Shown one piece after another: positions 44,819 to 52,346 of a stretch of DNA of 62,017 nt. This stretch comes from an uncultured Pelagibacteraceae bacterium (GTDB lineage Bacteria; Pseudomonadota; Alphaproteobacteria; Pelagibacterales; Pelagibacteraceae): NCBI GenBank assembly GCA_902526085.1, contig CABZJN010000005.1:1-62017 (forward strand), given 5' to 3'. A program made the translations under genes and the position numbers. The notes beneath the pieces were generated by a model that had not been told where the DNA came from, did not search any database, and saw only the letters and a list, made by a program, of their open reading frames with translations. Numbering within the stretch: the first letter of the stretch is position 1; every line of letters begins with the position of its first letter.

Positions 44819-44962
44819 TTATTCAATACTCTGCCAGCTATTGTTTTCAATTTATCTTTTGTTTTTTTTGTTCTTTTTTCTGGAGAAGTTATTATAGCTG
44901 TATCTAGACAATTGTTTGTTGGATCGTTTGGGTTAATATGATTTTGAAAGTTATGAATTAGA
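44815..44962 (-). other. mtnP: Out-of-frame C-terminal tail of mtnP
   Basis: After the mtnP stop at 44951 the family-typical C-terminus continues in the +1 frame: residues NPNDPTNNCLDTAIITSPEK and then KTIAGRVL, a close match to the Cys-containing ending (CDHALDHALITAPxxR...AGRVL type) of alphaproteobacterial MtnP. It ends in a TGA that overlaps the mtnA ATG. Removing one A from the A6 tract at 44963-44968 (T on the plus strand) joins it to mtnP to give about 290 residues. Confidence 0.85.
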
Positions 44963-45688
44963 TTTTTTAATCATATTTTTAGCTTTAGATGTGTTGTCTG
45001 TTAATACTTTAATAACTTTCTGAACATCAACATTTTCGTGATCTGGATGCCAACAATCATAATCAGTAACCATTGAAACAGATGCATATCTTATTTCAGC
45101 TTCTCTAGCTAACTTGGCTTCTGGCATATTAGTCATACCTATAACATCGGCTTTCCAAGATCTGTACAAATTAGACTCAGCTAAAGTTGAAAATTGAGGA
45201 CCTTCCATTACCACGTATGTTCCTCCTCTTTGGTATTCTATTCCAGCCTTCTTAATTGCCTCCTCACATGCATTCATTAATCCCTCAGAAGTAGGATGGG
45301 CCATTGACACATGAGCAACAATCTCATCCTCAAAAAAAGTTTTATCTCTTGCAAATGTTCTGTCTATAAATTGATCAATAATTACAAATTTACCAGGAGG
45401 CAAATCTTCTTTTAAAGATCCAACTGCTGATACTGAAACTATATCAGTAACACCAAGTTGTTTGAATGAGTCAATATTTGCTCTAAAATTAATATTAGAT
45501 GGAGAAATATAATGACCCCTTCCATGTCTTGGTAAAAAATAAACTTCTATATTGTGAAAATTAGTTTTTAAAATTTTATCAGATGGTTTGCCCCAAGGTG
45601 TACTTATATCGAGAAATTCTCTTTCTTTAAATTGCTCTACATCATAAAGTCCACTACCACCAATTATTGCTAATTTATTAATTGCCAT
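44951..45688 (-). CDS. mtnP: S-methyl-5'-thioadenosine phosphorylase, C-terminus lost by frameshift
   Basis: The 245-residue product splits methylthioadenosine into adenine and methylthioribose-1-phosphate. It has the start LAIIGGSGLYD, PRHGRGHYISPSNINFRANI, the MEGPQFSTLAE purine/ribose site and MTNMPEAKLAREAEI. It lacks the last 45 or so residues of its family, which are encoded downstream in another frame (44815-44962). It is followed by mtnA and divergent from apt, which would recover the adenine. Methylthioadenosine should come from the aminopropyltransferase fusion at 31608. The core is complete, so the short form might keep some activity. Confidence 0.88.
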   Translation of the reverse strand: MAINKLAIIGGSGLYDVEQFKEREFLDISTPWGKPSDKILKTNFHNIEVYFLPRHGRGHYISPSNINFRANIDSFKQLGVTDIVSVSAVGSLKEDLPPGKFVIIDQFIDRTFARDKTFFEDEIVAHVSMAHPTSEGLMNACEEAIKKAGIEYQRGGTYVVMEGPQFSTLAESNLYRSWKADVIGMTNMPEAKLAREAEIRYASVSMVTDYDCWHPDHENVDVQKVIKVLTDNTSKAKNMIKKSNS

Positions 45689-45726
45689 ATAAAAAAGTAA
45701 TTATATTGTACTTATAAATAACTATT

Positions 45727-46254
45727 ATGAATTTAAAAGATTATATTCGTTCCATTAAAGATTATCCAAAAAAAGGTATTTTATTTAGAGACATCACAAC
45801 TTTGATTAAAAGCGAAAATGCATTTGAAGAAACTATTAACCAAATTGTTAGCAGATCCAAAGAATTTAAAGTTGATAAAATTGCAGCTATAGAATCAAGA
45901 GGATTTGTATTTGCTTCTGCAGTTTCGTATTTATTAAAAAAACCTTTTATAATGTTAAGAAAAAAAAATAAACTACCAGCTGAACTACATTCAGTTGATT
46001 TCCAGCTTGAATATGGTACTGCAACAATTGAGGTTCATAAAGACTCAATTTCAGAAAATGACTCAGTTTTAATTATCGATGATTTAATAGCCACAGGTGG
46101 TACAGCAGAGGCTGCTGCAAAGTTAATTAACATTTCTAAAGGTAAAGTTGCAGGATTTATATTTGTAATTAATCTGTTTGATTTAGGTGGAAGTGATAAT
46201 CTAAAAAAACTTGGTTACAAAGTTGAAAATTTAATGGATTTTCCAGGTCACTAA
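45727..46254 (+). CDS. apt: Adenine phosphoribosyltransferase
   Basis: The 175-residue enzyme makes AMP from adenine and PRPP. It shows DYPKKGILFRDITTL near the N-terminus, AIESRGFVFASAVSYLL, the flexible loop RKKNKLPA and the PRPP-binding VLIIDDLIATGGTAEAAAKL. It is divergent, 38 bases away, from mtnP, whose product is adenine, so the two probably form one salvage unit. The length is typical for the family. Confidence 0.95.
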   Translation: MNLKDYIRSIKDYPKKGILFRDITTLIKSENAFEETINQIVSRSKEFKVDKIAAIESRGFVFASAVSYLLKKPFIMLRKKNKLPAELHSVDFQLEYGTATIEVHKDSISENDSVLIIDDLIATGGTAEAAAKLINISKGKVAGFIFVINLFDLGGSDNLKKLGYKVENLMDFPGH

Positions 46255-46261
46255 ACGGAAA

Positions 46262-47869
46262 ATGTATTTAAACAAATATATTAAGTTTTTAGCTATAACA
46301 TGTTTCTTAATTTTAAACATTGTACTTTTATACTTTTCTTTTTCAGACTACAAAGGTCAGATAATATTGTTCTTAGCTTTACTGTTGATTAGTAATGCCT
46401 ATATCTATTTTTCTTTTAAACACAGTAAACTATTCCTAGATAAAACCTTATCAGTATTTTTGTGGTTAGGTTTTTTTTATAAACTATGCATTATTTCAAT
46501 ATTTCAAACATCATTTCCTGAGGGAGGCGGTGCCTTCTCATACTCTGCTTATGATTTTGACAGATTATTAAAGTTTTCAAGTATTGGTATTTTAGGTTTT
46601 TTAGTTGCAAGTATAGTTTTCAACAAAATTTTAAATTTTAAAAATTTGTCTTATACTCATGATAATCCTATTTTGCTCAATTTTTATAGAAAAAATAGAA
46701 AATATTTATTTTTAATGTTTTTAATGCTTGTCATTATTATAGGTTCAACTAATTTTTATTTAGGTTTTTATCAAAAAGGGTTGTTGCCTAGGTATGAAAT
46801 TAATTTTATTTTTGGTGCTTTTTTAAAATGGATGTTAATTTTTGGTTTAACATCAATATCATGTTTGCTACTAGAGTATGAGCTAAAAGTTTTTAAAAAA
46901 TTAAGTACTTTTGTATTATTTTTATTTTTTTTTGAATTAGCATTTACAAATTTATCTCTTTTAAGTAGATCAATGATTTTTGGTGGGTCGGCAGTTTTAT
47001 TTTCAATTTATTTAAATTATGAAGATAAAATTTTCAAAGATAAATTAATAAATTCTTTAATATTAAATGTTTCAATTTTATTGATAATTTTTGTGTTGAT
47101 GATATTTCCAATTAATAAAATAAGAAATTCAAGCTACATTGATGCTATGTATTTTGCAAAAGAGACAGCAAAACAAATGGTTTTAGATAGCAAAGGAATT
47201 ATTGAAACAAATAGAACTAATGAGAATTTTAAAAAACCTGAAATACAGAATATAGAAATTAAAAAAATTATCGACAGCGATATTTCAGACGAAAAAAAAA
47301 TTGAGATTATTTCTCAAAAAATTGTTAATAGAGAAAAACAAATATTAGATATTAACGAAAATATTGAACGAATTATGTTTGTTATCAAAAATAGGTTTGT
47401 AGGACTAGATGGAGTTGCTGCTGTAACAAGTTACCCAAAACAAGATTACAATCTATTAAAGAGAGCTTTAAATGAGGAATTTAATCCAAACTTGTACGGA
47501 TTTTATCAAAGAATATTTGTAATTCCTTTTGAAAATAATAACGAAACTACTTATAAAAAATCATCTAAAAGACATTATGGTATTATAATACCTGGTATTA
47601 TATCTTTTTTATCTTATCCAGGATCATTATCTTTCTTAATTTGTGCTGTAATCTTGGCACATTTTTTTTGTTCATCAATTGAGTATTTATCCAAAAGATT
47701 AACATTTAACAGTTCTATATTTTCAAGTTTTATAGGTTTTGTTTTAGGATATAGATTAGTTCATTTTGGTTATTTGCCTAAACAAACATATCTAATTATT
47801 TTAGCAATAGTTATAACTATATTATTAATCTTTTTTCTAAAATTTTTAATTATTAAGAATTTCAAGTAA
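46262..47869 (+). CDS. Polytopic membrane protein, O-antigen polymerase-like
   Basis: A 535-residue protein with about 12 hydrophobic segments and a large polar loop near residues 285-420, a layout found in Wzy-type polysaccharide polymerases. There is no decisive motif. The loop carries Lys/Asn/Ile-rich sequence and a conserved-looking FVGLDGVAAVTSYPK. It begins 8 bases after apt and is followed without a gap by a second such protein. Base composition is even more AT-rich than its neighbours, as is common for surface-polysaccharide genes that vary between strains. Confidence 0.6.
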   Translation: MYLNKYIKFLAITCFLILNIVLLYFSFSDYKGQIILFLALLLISNAYIYFSFKHSKLFLDKTLSVFLWLGFFYKLCIISIFQTSFPEGGGAFSYSAYDFDRLLKFSSIGILGFLVASIVFNKILNFKNLSYTHDNPILLNFYRKNRKYLFLMFLMLVIIIGSTNFYLGFYQKGLLPRYEINFIFGAFLKWMLIFGLTSISCLLLEYELKVFKKLSTFVLFLFFFELAFTNLSLLSRSMIFGGSAVLFSIYLNYEDKIFKDKLINSLILNVSILLIIFVLMIFPINKIRNSSYIDAMYFAKETAKQMVLDSKGIIETNRTNENFKKPEIQNIEIKKIIDSDISDEKKIEIISQKIVNREKQILDINENIERIMFVIKNRFVGLDGVAAVTSYPKQDYNLLKRALNEEFNPNLYGFYQRIFVIPFENNNETTYKKSSKRHYGIIIPGIISFLSYPGSLSFLICAVILAHFFCSSIEYLSKRLTFNSSIFSSFIGFVLGYRLVHFGYLPKQTYLIILAIVITILLIFFLKFLIIKNFK

Positions 47870-49198
47870 ATGAATAAAACTTTAATAGAAAAAACCAATT
47901 TATTATTTTTATATATTGGAATTTTTTGTTTCTTGTTTCTATGGGATATTAAAAGTGAACTCTTTGAATTTAGATATCTAATTGTCTTACCATTTTTTAC
48001 ATCAATTTTAGTTATTTATAGAAATAATCCTCTAAAAATTATTAATGAAATTACTATTCCAATTCTAATATTTTTACATTTGTTTATTCTAAGCAGCTAT
48101 TATGATTTTAGTTTAAACAAAAGAGATTATTTTGGATTATTATACTTGATTATAATTTTTTTAATAATAACGAAAAATAAAAATATAATTTATTCAAATT
48201 TTCATAAAATCTTAAATTATTTTATAATATTATTTACATTAAGTTATATATTTTTTTTTGTTTACTCTAATTCAGATATTGTTTTAAGTTGCTACAATGG
48301 ATGGTTTTTTAGAACAAAATTCATTTTTTTAGAAAATTCACACTTTGCAATCATTTCTGTCCCTCTTATAAACTATTATTCTCTATATTTTTCGCAGTTA
48401 AAAAGTTTAAGTAAAAAAAATCTTATTTTGTTAATTTTTTCAATAATTTTTCTATTGATTTCGTATTCTAATTTTTCAACAACTTTTTTAGTAGGAATGG
48501 CATTAAGCCAATCAATGATTGTTTTTAAAAATTATTTTAATTCAAAGTTATTCTTTTTTTCTGTTTATATAATAACGGTTTGTATAGTAACACTTTTAAG
48601 CTATGAACAATGTAGTGAAAGGTCTTTTGGCGCCATAAAGCCTATTAAAGAATTCTACATTTTTAAAAATACTCAAGATCTAAGTGAAAATGAAATTATT
48701 AATATTGACCAAAATAAAGAGTTTAACGAAGATTTTAGTAAATTTAAATTGCAAGACATTAATATGTCAATGTCAGTTGAAACTTTTCTTGTTTCATTAG
48801 AGATAACGAGAAAATCTTTTTTTGAAAAACCATTTGGAGTCGGTTTCAATAAATATTATTTGTCACATTCAGAATATATAAACAAGATTATACTTTCCGA
48901 TCCTGATATTAAAAAAAACAATATTAAAGATGGTTCAACAAACATATCAAAATTAATTACTGAGTTTGGTGTTTTTGGAATTTTTATAATACTCCTATTG
49001 CCAATTTTTTATTTCAGAAATAAAAAAATTGATAATTTAGATTTTTTTTTATTAAGTGTTATTTCAATGCAATTTTTAAGAGGAGTTGGTTATTTTAATG
49101 GAGGTTTTATTTTTGCATATATATTGCTAATTTATAAGCTAATATATTTAAATAATCTAAATTTTAGATTTCTTAAGCTTTGGCACAATTCCAAATAA
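47870..49198 (+). CDS. Polytopic membrane protein, O-antigen ligase/polymerase-like
   Basis: A 442-residue protein with about 11 hydrophobic segments and a periplasm-sized loop near residues 245-330. The segment ENSHFAIISVPLINYYSLY and the end KLITEFGVFGIFIILLLP resemble the O-antigen ligase/Wzy_C superfamily, in which a loop before the last helices binds the glycan. It starts on the base after the previous stop. The two proteins may polymerise and transfer a surface glycan. The call is based on topology and weak motif likeness. Confidence 0.6.
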   Translation: MNKTLIEKTNLLFLYIGIFCFLFLWDIKSELFEFRYLIVLPFFTSILVIYRNNPLKIINEITIPILIFLHLFILSSYYDFSLNKRDYFGLLYLIIIFLIITKNKNIIYSNFHKILNYFIILFTLSYIFFFVYSNSDIVLSCYNGWFFRTKFIFLENSHFAIISVPLINYYSLYFSQLKSLSKKNLILLIFSIIFLLISYSNFSTTFLVGMALSQSMIVFKNYFNSKLFFFSVYIITVCIVTLLSYEQCSERSFGAIKPIKEFYIFKNTQDLSENEIINIDQNKEFNEDFSKFKLQDINMSMSVETFLVSLEITRKSFFEKPFGVGFNKYYLSHSEYINKIILSDPDIKKNNIKDGSTNISKLITEFGVFGIFIILLLPIFYFRNKKIDNLDFFLLSVISMQFLRGVGYFNGGFIFAYILLIYKLIYLNNLNFRFLKLWHNSK

Positions 49199-49229
49199 AA
49201 ATTTGAATGTCTATAAATTAATAAATATT

Positions 49230-49306
49230 TGGTAGCGGGAAGTGGGATCGAACCACTGACCTCGGGCTTATGAGTCCCGCGCTCTAACCAACTGAGCTAC
49301 CCCGCC
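49230..49306 (-). tRNA. tRNA with CAT anticodon, probably elongator tRNA-Met
   Basis: Reading leftward from 49306, the 77 bases fold as a tRNA: acceptor GGCGGGG with TCCCGCT (two G-U pairs at the ends), D arm GCTC-GAGC, anticodon stem CGGGA with a loop CTCATAA, T arm AGTGG-TTCGATC-CCACT, and an encoded CCA at 49232-49230. The anticodon CAT is at 49272-49270. It is not the initiator type, because there is no C-A mismatch at the acceptor end and no three-GC anticodon stem. A lysidine-modified tRNA-Ile2 is the alternative. Confidence 0.9.
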
Positions 49307-49366
49307 ATAAAAACATGAGAGTTATAATAGAAATTTTTAACAACGCAATCAACTATTTAAAAAAAA

Positions 49367-50053
49367 CTAAGTTTTTTTAACTCCTGTTGGATGTGGAATT
49401 CCATCAATAACTAATTTTGGTTCAACACTTACATCAATTAATTCAGGTCGTTTATCTAAATAAGATTTTACATTATCAATAGACATTATATCTTCTAAAA
49501 ATTTTTCTAATCTAGGAAATTTTTTTATAATTGATGGATCCAGCATTTTAGATAAGTCTAAATGATGAAATGCAGTAAAATCACATGCTCTCGGTTCATC
49601 ATAAATAAAGAATTTTCTATCATTTTCTTTCATTGCCTTTTCAAGGTCTCCAAATCTTGACATCAAAAACGGCATCATATCTTCTCTTTTTTTTTTAAAC
49701 TTCTCACCTGTCGCAAAGTTTACTGTTGGATTAAGAGGCATAAACAGTTCTTGTGAACTTTGCATTATAGCGTTTGCTTTTGCATTTATTATTGGATCAG
49801 TAATACTCATACCAGCTAAATTTTCAACAAATGTCATAATTGCTAAACTTTGACAAATTTCATGTTTTTCATCAACTATCAACATAGGAAGTTGTTTAAA
49901 AGGAATATATGGTTTTACCTCTGACCAATCCTTATCATAATAATCCCATGACATAACGTCATCATACTTAATCCCAGTATAATGAAATAATAAGCGAGGA
50001 GCTTCTGCTAGTGCTCTCATTTTGAAATAAATTAATTCCAATTTATGTTTCAT
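49367..50053 (-). CDS. Glutathione S-transferase family protein
   Basis: A 228-residue protein with a thioredoxin-like N-terminal domain (LELIYFKMRALAEAPRLLFHYTGI), where the Tyr near residue 9 matches the catalytic Tyr of sigma/mu-type enzymes. QLPMLIVDEKHEICQSLAIM holds the cis-Pro and the glutathione-binding QS pair. The helical C-terminal domain has RACDFTAFHHLDL. It would conjugate glutathione or reduce peroxides. It is 9 bases downstream of a small membrane protein gene and ends 60 bases before the tRNA. Confidence 0.85.
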   Translation of the reverse strand: MKHKLELIYFKMRALAEAPRLLFHYTGIKYDDVMSWDYYDKDWSEVKPYIPFKQLPMLIVDEKHEICQSLAIMTFVENLAGMSITDPIINAKANAIMQSSQELFMPLNPTVNFATGEKFKKKREDMMPFLMSRFGDLEKAMKENDRKFFIYDEPRACDFTAFHHLDLSKMLDPSIIKKFPRLEKFLEDIMSIDNVKSYLDKRPELIDVSVEPKLVIDGIPHPTGVKKT

Positions 50054-50062
50054 ATTAATTTT

Positions 50063-50245
50063 TTAGGAAGCTATAAATTTTATTAAGTAATAGAGAATAC
50101 CAGTAATTATTGTTGCGTAAATGAAACCAACCACAAATAATTTTATTACAGTTTTATTATCATCATATTTAGATTTTAAATAAACATATATAATCGTATA
50201 TATTCCGACGATTGCAATACTTAGTAAAATATCAGTTGGGTTCAT
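50063..50245 (-). CDS. Small two-helix membrane protein
   Basis: A 60-residue protein with hydrophobic segments near residues 6-22 and 35-56 joined by a charged linker (KSKYDDNKTVIK). The start ATG overlaps, as ATGA, the restored stop of the broken secreted-protein gene upstream, and the next gene follows after 9 bases, so it lies in a real operon. I do not recognise the family. Confidence 0.6.
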   Translation of the reverse strand: MNPTDILLSIAIVGIYTIIYVYLKSKYDDNKTVIKLFVVGFIYATIITGILYYLIKFIAS

Positions 50246-50701
50246 TGAATTTCATCAAAAAATAATTTTTTTTGTTTGTATTTAAAAGGATACTCTTTTC
50301 CAATTGGTTGAAATTTTGTTTTAATGACCATTAAGTTTTCTTTTCCAATTTTAATTTTCCAGGTGAGTTTTATATCACCGTTAAATAATCTTAGTGCTCC
50401 TAATTTGGAAAATCTCCATCCATCTTCAGATATGATATTACCATCCTTATATCTTTTATAACTCTCGCTATCGAAAATATAGGTTACTTCCCCGTCAGTT
50501 CTCTCATCTTTAAGGGTAATCGCATAATTATTTAAAAATTCAGCTGTTTGATTTTTGTTCAGTCCTCTTTTTTGAAACAGACTTTAAAAAATCTGTAGTT
50601 TTGTCAACAGCTTCGTCTATTTTAGTCTCGCTATAAGAATAATTTGAGAATAAAAGCAGAAAAAAAAGCAAAAAAAAGCTTTTTTGTAATTTGTTAAACA
50701 T
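50242..50701 (-). pseudogene. Secreted protein of unknown function, frameshifted
   Basis: From the ATG at 50701 the frame codes a signal peptide (MFNKLQKSFFLLFFLLLFSNYSYSE) and about 50 residues, then stops at a TGA near 50548. The +1 frame continues as LNKNQTAEFLNNYAITLKD, RTDGEVTYIFDSESYKRY, EDGWRFSKLG and GDIKLTWKIKIGKEN to FFDEIQ, stopping at 50242 with an ATGA overlap to the next gene. Deleting one A from the A6 tract (T6 at 50568-50573) restores about 152 residues. This fills most of the stretch between the small membrane gene and dctP. Function unknown. Confidence 0.75.
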
Positions 50702-50756
50702 GTTTAAGATTAATATAACATTTAGCCCTTATTATTCAAATTTAACCAGTTTTATT

Positions 50757-50786
50757 TTGATTGTTTTAATTCACTCAAAATAATAT
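50757..50786 (+). promoter_or_regulatory. Possible sigma-70 promoter for dctPQM
   Basis: TTGATT (50757-50762) and TAATAT (50781-50786) are separated by 18 bases and lie 26 bases upstream of the dctP ATG at 50812. The ribosome-binding site GAGGG follows, 5 bases before the ATG. In such AT-rich DNA similar hexamers are frequent, so this is a guess supported mainly by position. Confidence 0.3.
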
Positions 50787-50811
50787 GATTATTTAAAAAG
50801 AGAGGGAAAAT

Positions 50812-51828
50812 ATGAATATAATAAAAAAATTATCAAAATGTTTAGTTAGCATTTTCTTAGTGTTTTCATTTGTAATTTCATCAACTGCAGCTTTTGCAGA
50901 GATTGTTGGACGTTTATCTGTTCATTGGAGTCCAAAACATCATAGTGCAAAGCATGCTCAAATTTTTGCAGATGAAGTAAATAAAAGAGCAAATGGGAAA
51001 CTTAAAATTGAAGTTTATCCATCTAAACAACTTTTTGGAATTAGAGAAGTTATGGGTGCTGTAACATCAGGTGCTGTTGAATTAGGAGGGATTGTTGGAG
51101 TTGTAAGCTTTCCACCAATTAATAAAAACTTTAATGTTGCCTCTTTTCCAGGATTATTTAATTCTTGGGAACAACAAAGAGGTTTTTTCCAAAATTCAAC
51201 TAAAGGAAAAGAGATATGGGGAGAGTTAACAAAAAAAACCAATTCTACTTTAGTTATGTACAACCCAGTTGGACCAGTAATGTCAATTTCAAGTGCAAGA
51301 GAATTAACTGGTATTGATGCTATGAAAGGTCTTAAAGCTAGAAGATTGCTTAAGAGTGAAGAACCTATGTGGGACGCTCTTGGAGCAAACCGTGTATCTT
51401 TAAAAACTGGTGAGGTATACAATGCTTTGCAGTCTGGTATGATTGATACAATAAATAGTCCTCCAGGAAGTATTAAAGCATATAGTTGGTGGGAATTTTT
51501 AAAATACGCTCAAAAACCTTACCAATACTATGCTGATGCTTACATAATGGCTAACTCTACTTGGTTTAATAGCTTACCTGCTGATTTACAGAAAATAATC
51601 ATGGATGTTGGTAAAGAAGTGGGAACACTTTCAACAGACCGAATTATGGATCATGGTGAAACAGTTCTTAAAGAATTCCAAAACAGAGGTGGTGTAGTAA
51701 CAACTCTTTCAGGAGCTGAGAAAGCGAAATTTGATAAGCTAATGAAGGATAAGGTTATGCCTGCAATGGCTAAAATGATTGATGCTGATGCTTTAAAAGC
51801 AGCACAAGATTACGCAAATAATAATTAG
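50812..51828 (+). CDS. dctP: TRAP transporter solute-binding protein (DctP)
   Basis: A 338-residue periplasmic protein with a signal peptide ending at AFAE near residue 29. The region LKARRLLKSEEPMWDALGANRVS holds the expected ligand Arg, and GEVYNALQSGMIDTINSP the following conserved part. dctQ and dctM follow on the same strand in normal order. No strong hairpin separates it from dctQ, unlike the other binding-protein genes here. Its nearness to xsc and suyAB suggests a sulfonate or related acid, but three unrelated genes lie between. Confidence 0.93.
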   Translation: MNIIKKLSKCLVSIFLVFSFVISSTAAFAEIVGRLSVHWSPKHHSAKHAQIFADEVNKRANGKLKIEVYPSKQLFGIREVMGAVTSGAVELGGIVGVVSFPPINKNFNVASFPGLFNSWEQQRGFFQNSTKGKEIWGELTKKTNSTLVMYNPVGPVMSISSARELTGIDAMKGLKARRLLKSEEPMWDALGANRVSLKTGEVYNALQSGMIDTINSPPGSIKAYSWWEFLKYAQKPYQYYADAYIMANSTWFNSLPADLQKIIMDVGKEVGTLSTDRIMDHGETVLKEFQNRGGVVTTLSGAEKAKFDKLMKDKVMPAMAKMIDADALKAAQDYANNN

Positions 51829-51854
51829 AAGAAGTTTTTGCTTAATCTAAAAAA

Positions 51855-52346
51855 ATGAATGCGTTGCGAGCAGTTAATAATTTTTTAGCTTCGGCTTCAT
51901 TAGCTCTCGCAATGTTAATCATTTTTATAATGGTTGCTGCACTATTTTTAAGTGCAGCTACAAGATTCATAACTGGAACTGGATTTGCTTGGTTTATAGA
52001 ATTACCACCTGTTTTGGTTAGTTGGTTAGTATTTCCATTATTAGGACCCCTGCTAAAAAAAGGACAACATATTAAAGTTGATTTTCTAACGCCCTTACTT
52101 TCAAAAAAAAATAAAGAAATTTTGTTTTTAATTGTAAATATGGTTGCACTTATATCAGCTTGTATTTTTTTTAAAGCTGGTGTTGATGCAACGATAATGT
52201 ATTTCAATTTAGGTCAAGTCATGGAAATCGAGATTAGTATTCCTATATGGTGGATGTTTTTGGCATTCCCTGTTGGTTTTTTTATATTAGCTCTAACCTC
52301 ATTGGAATTATTATTCGAAAATATTATAAATTTACAAAGAAATTAA
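51855..52346 (+). CDS. dctQ: TRAP transporter small permease (DctQ)
   Basis: A 163-residue protein with four hydrophobic helices. ALFLSAATRFITGTGFAWFIELPPVLVSWLVF is the DctQ signature region with the conserved Arg and Glu, and KKGQHIKVDFL follows the second helix. It starts 26 bases after dctP and directly abuts dctM. It forms the membrane complex with DctM. Confidence 0.92.
   Translation: MNALRAVNNFLASASLALAMLIIFIMVAALFLSAATRFITGTGFAWFIELPPVLVSWLVFPLLGPLLKKGQHIKVDFLTPLLSKKNKEILFLIVNMVALISACIFFKAGVDATIMYFNLGQVMEIEISIPIWWMFLAFPVGFFILALTSLELLFENIINLQRN

Noticed and set aside
44955-44975. Programmed -1 frameshift in mtnP
   Set aside because: A -1 shift on the A6 tract meets TAA within two codons; the family-like tail is in the +1 frame.
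49230-49306. tRNA as an integration site with an attached island
   Set aside because: I found no integrase gene and no direct repeat of the tRNA 3' end in the window.
50562-50580. Classical -1 slippery heptamer A AAA AAG in the broken secreted-protein gene
   Set aside because: The heptamer is in the right phase, but a -1 shift leads to GAG GAC TGA and stops at once; the conserved downstream frame is +1, so -1 programmed frameshifting cannot make the long protein.
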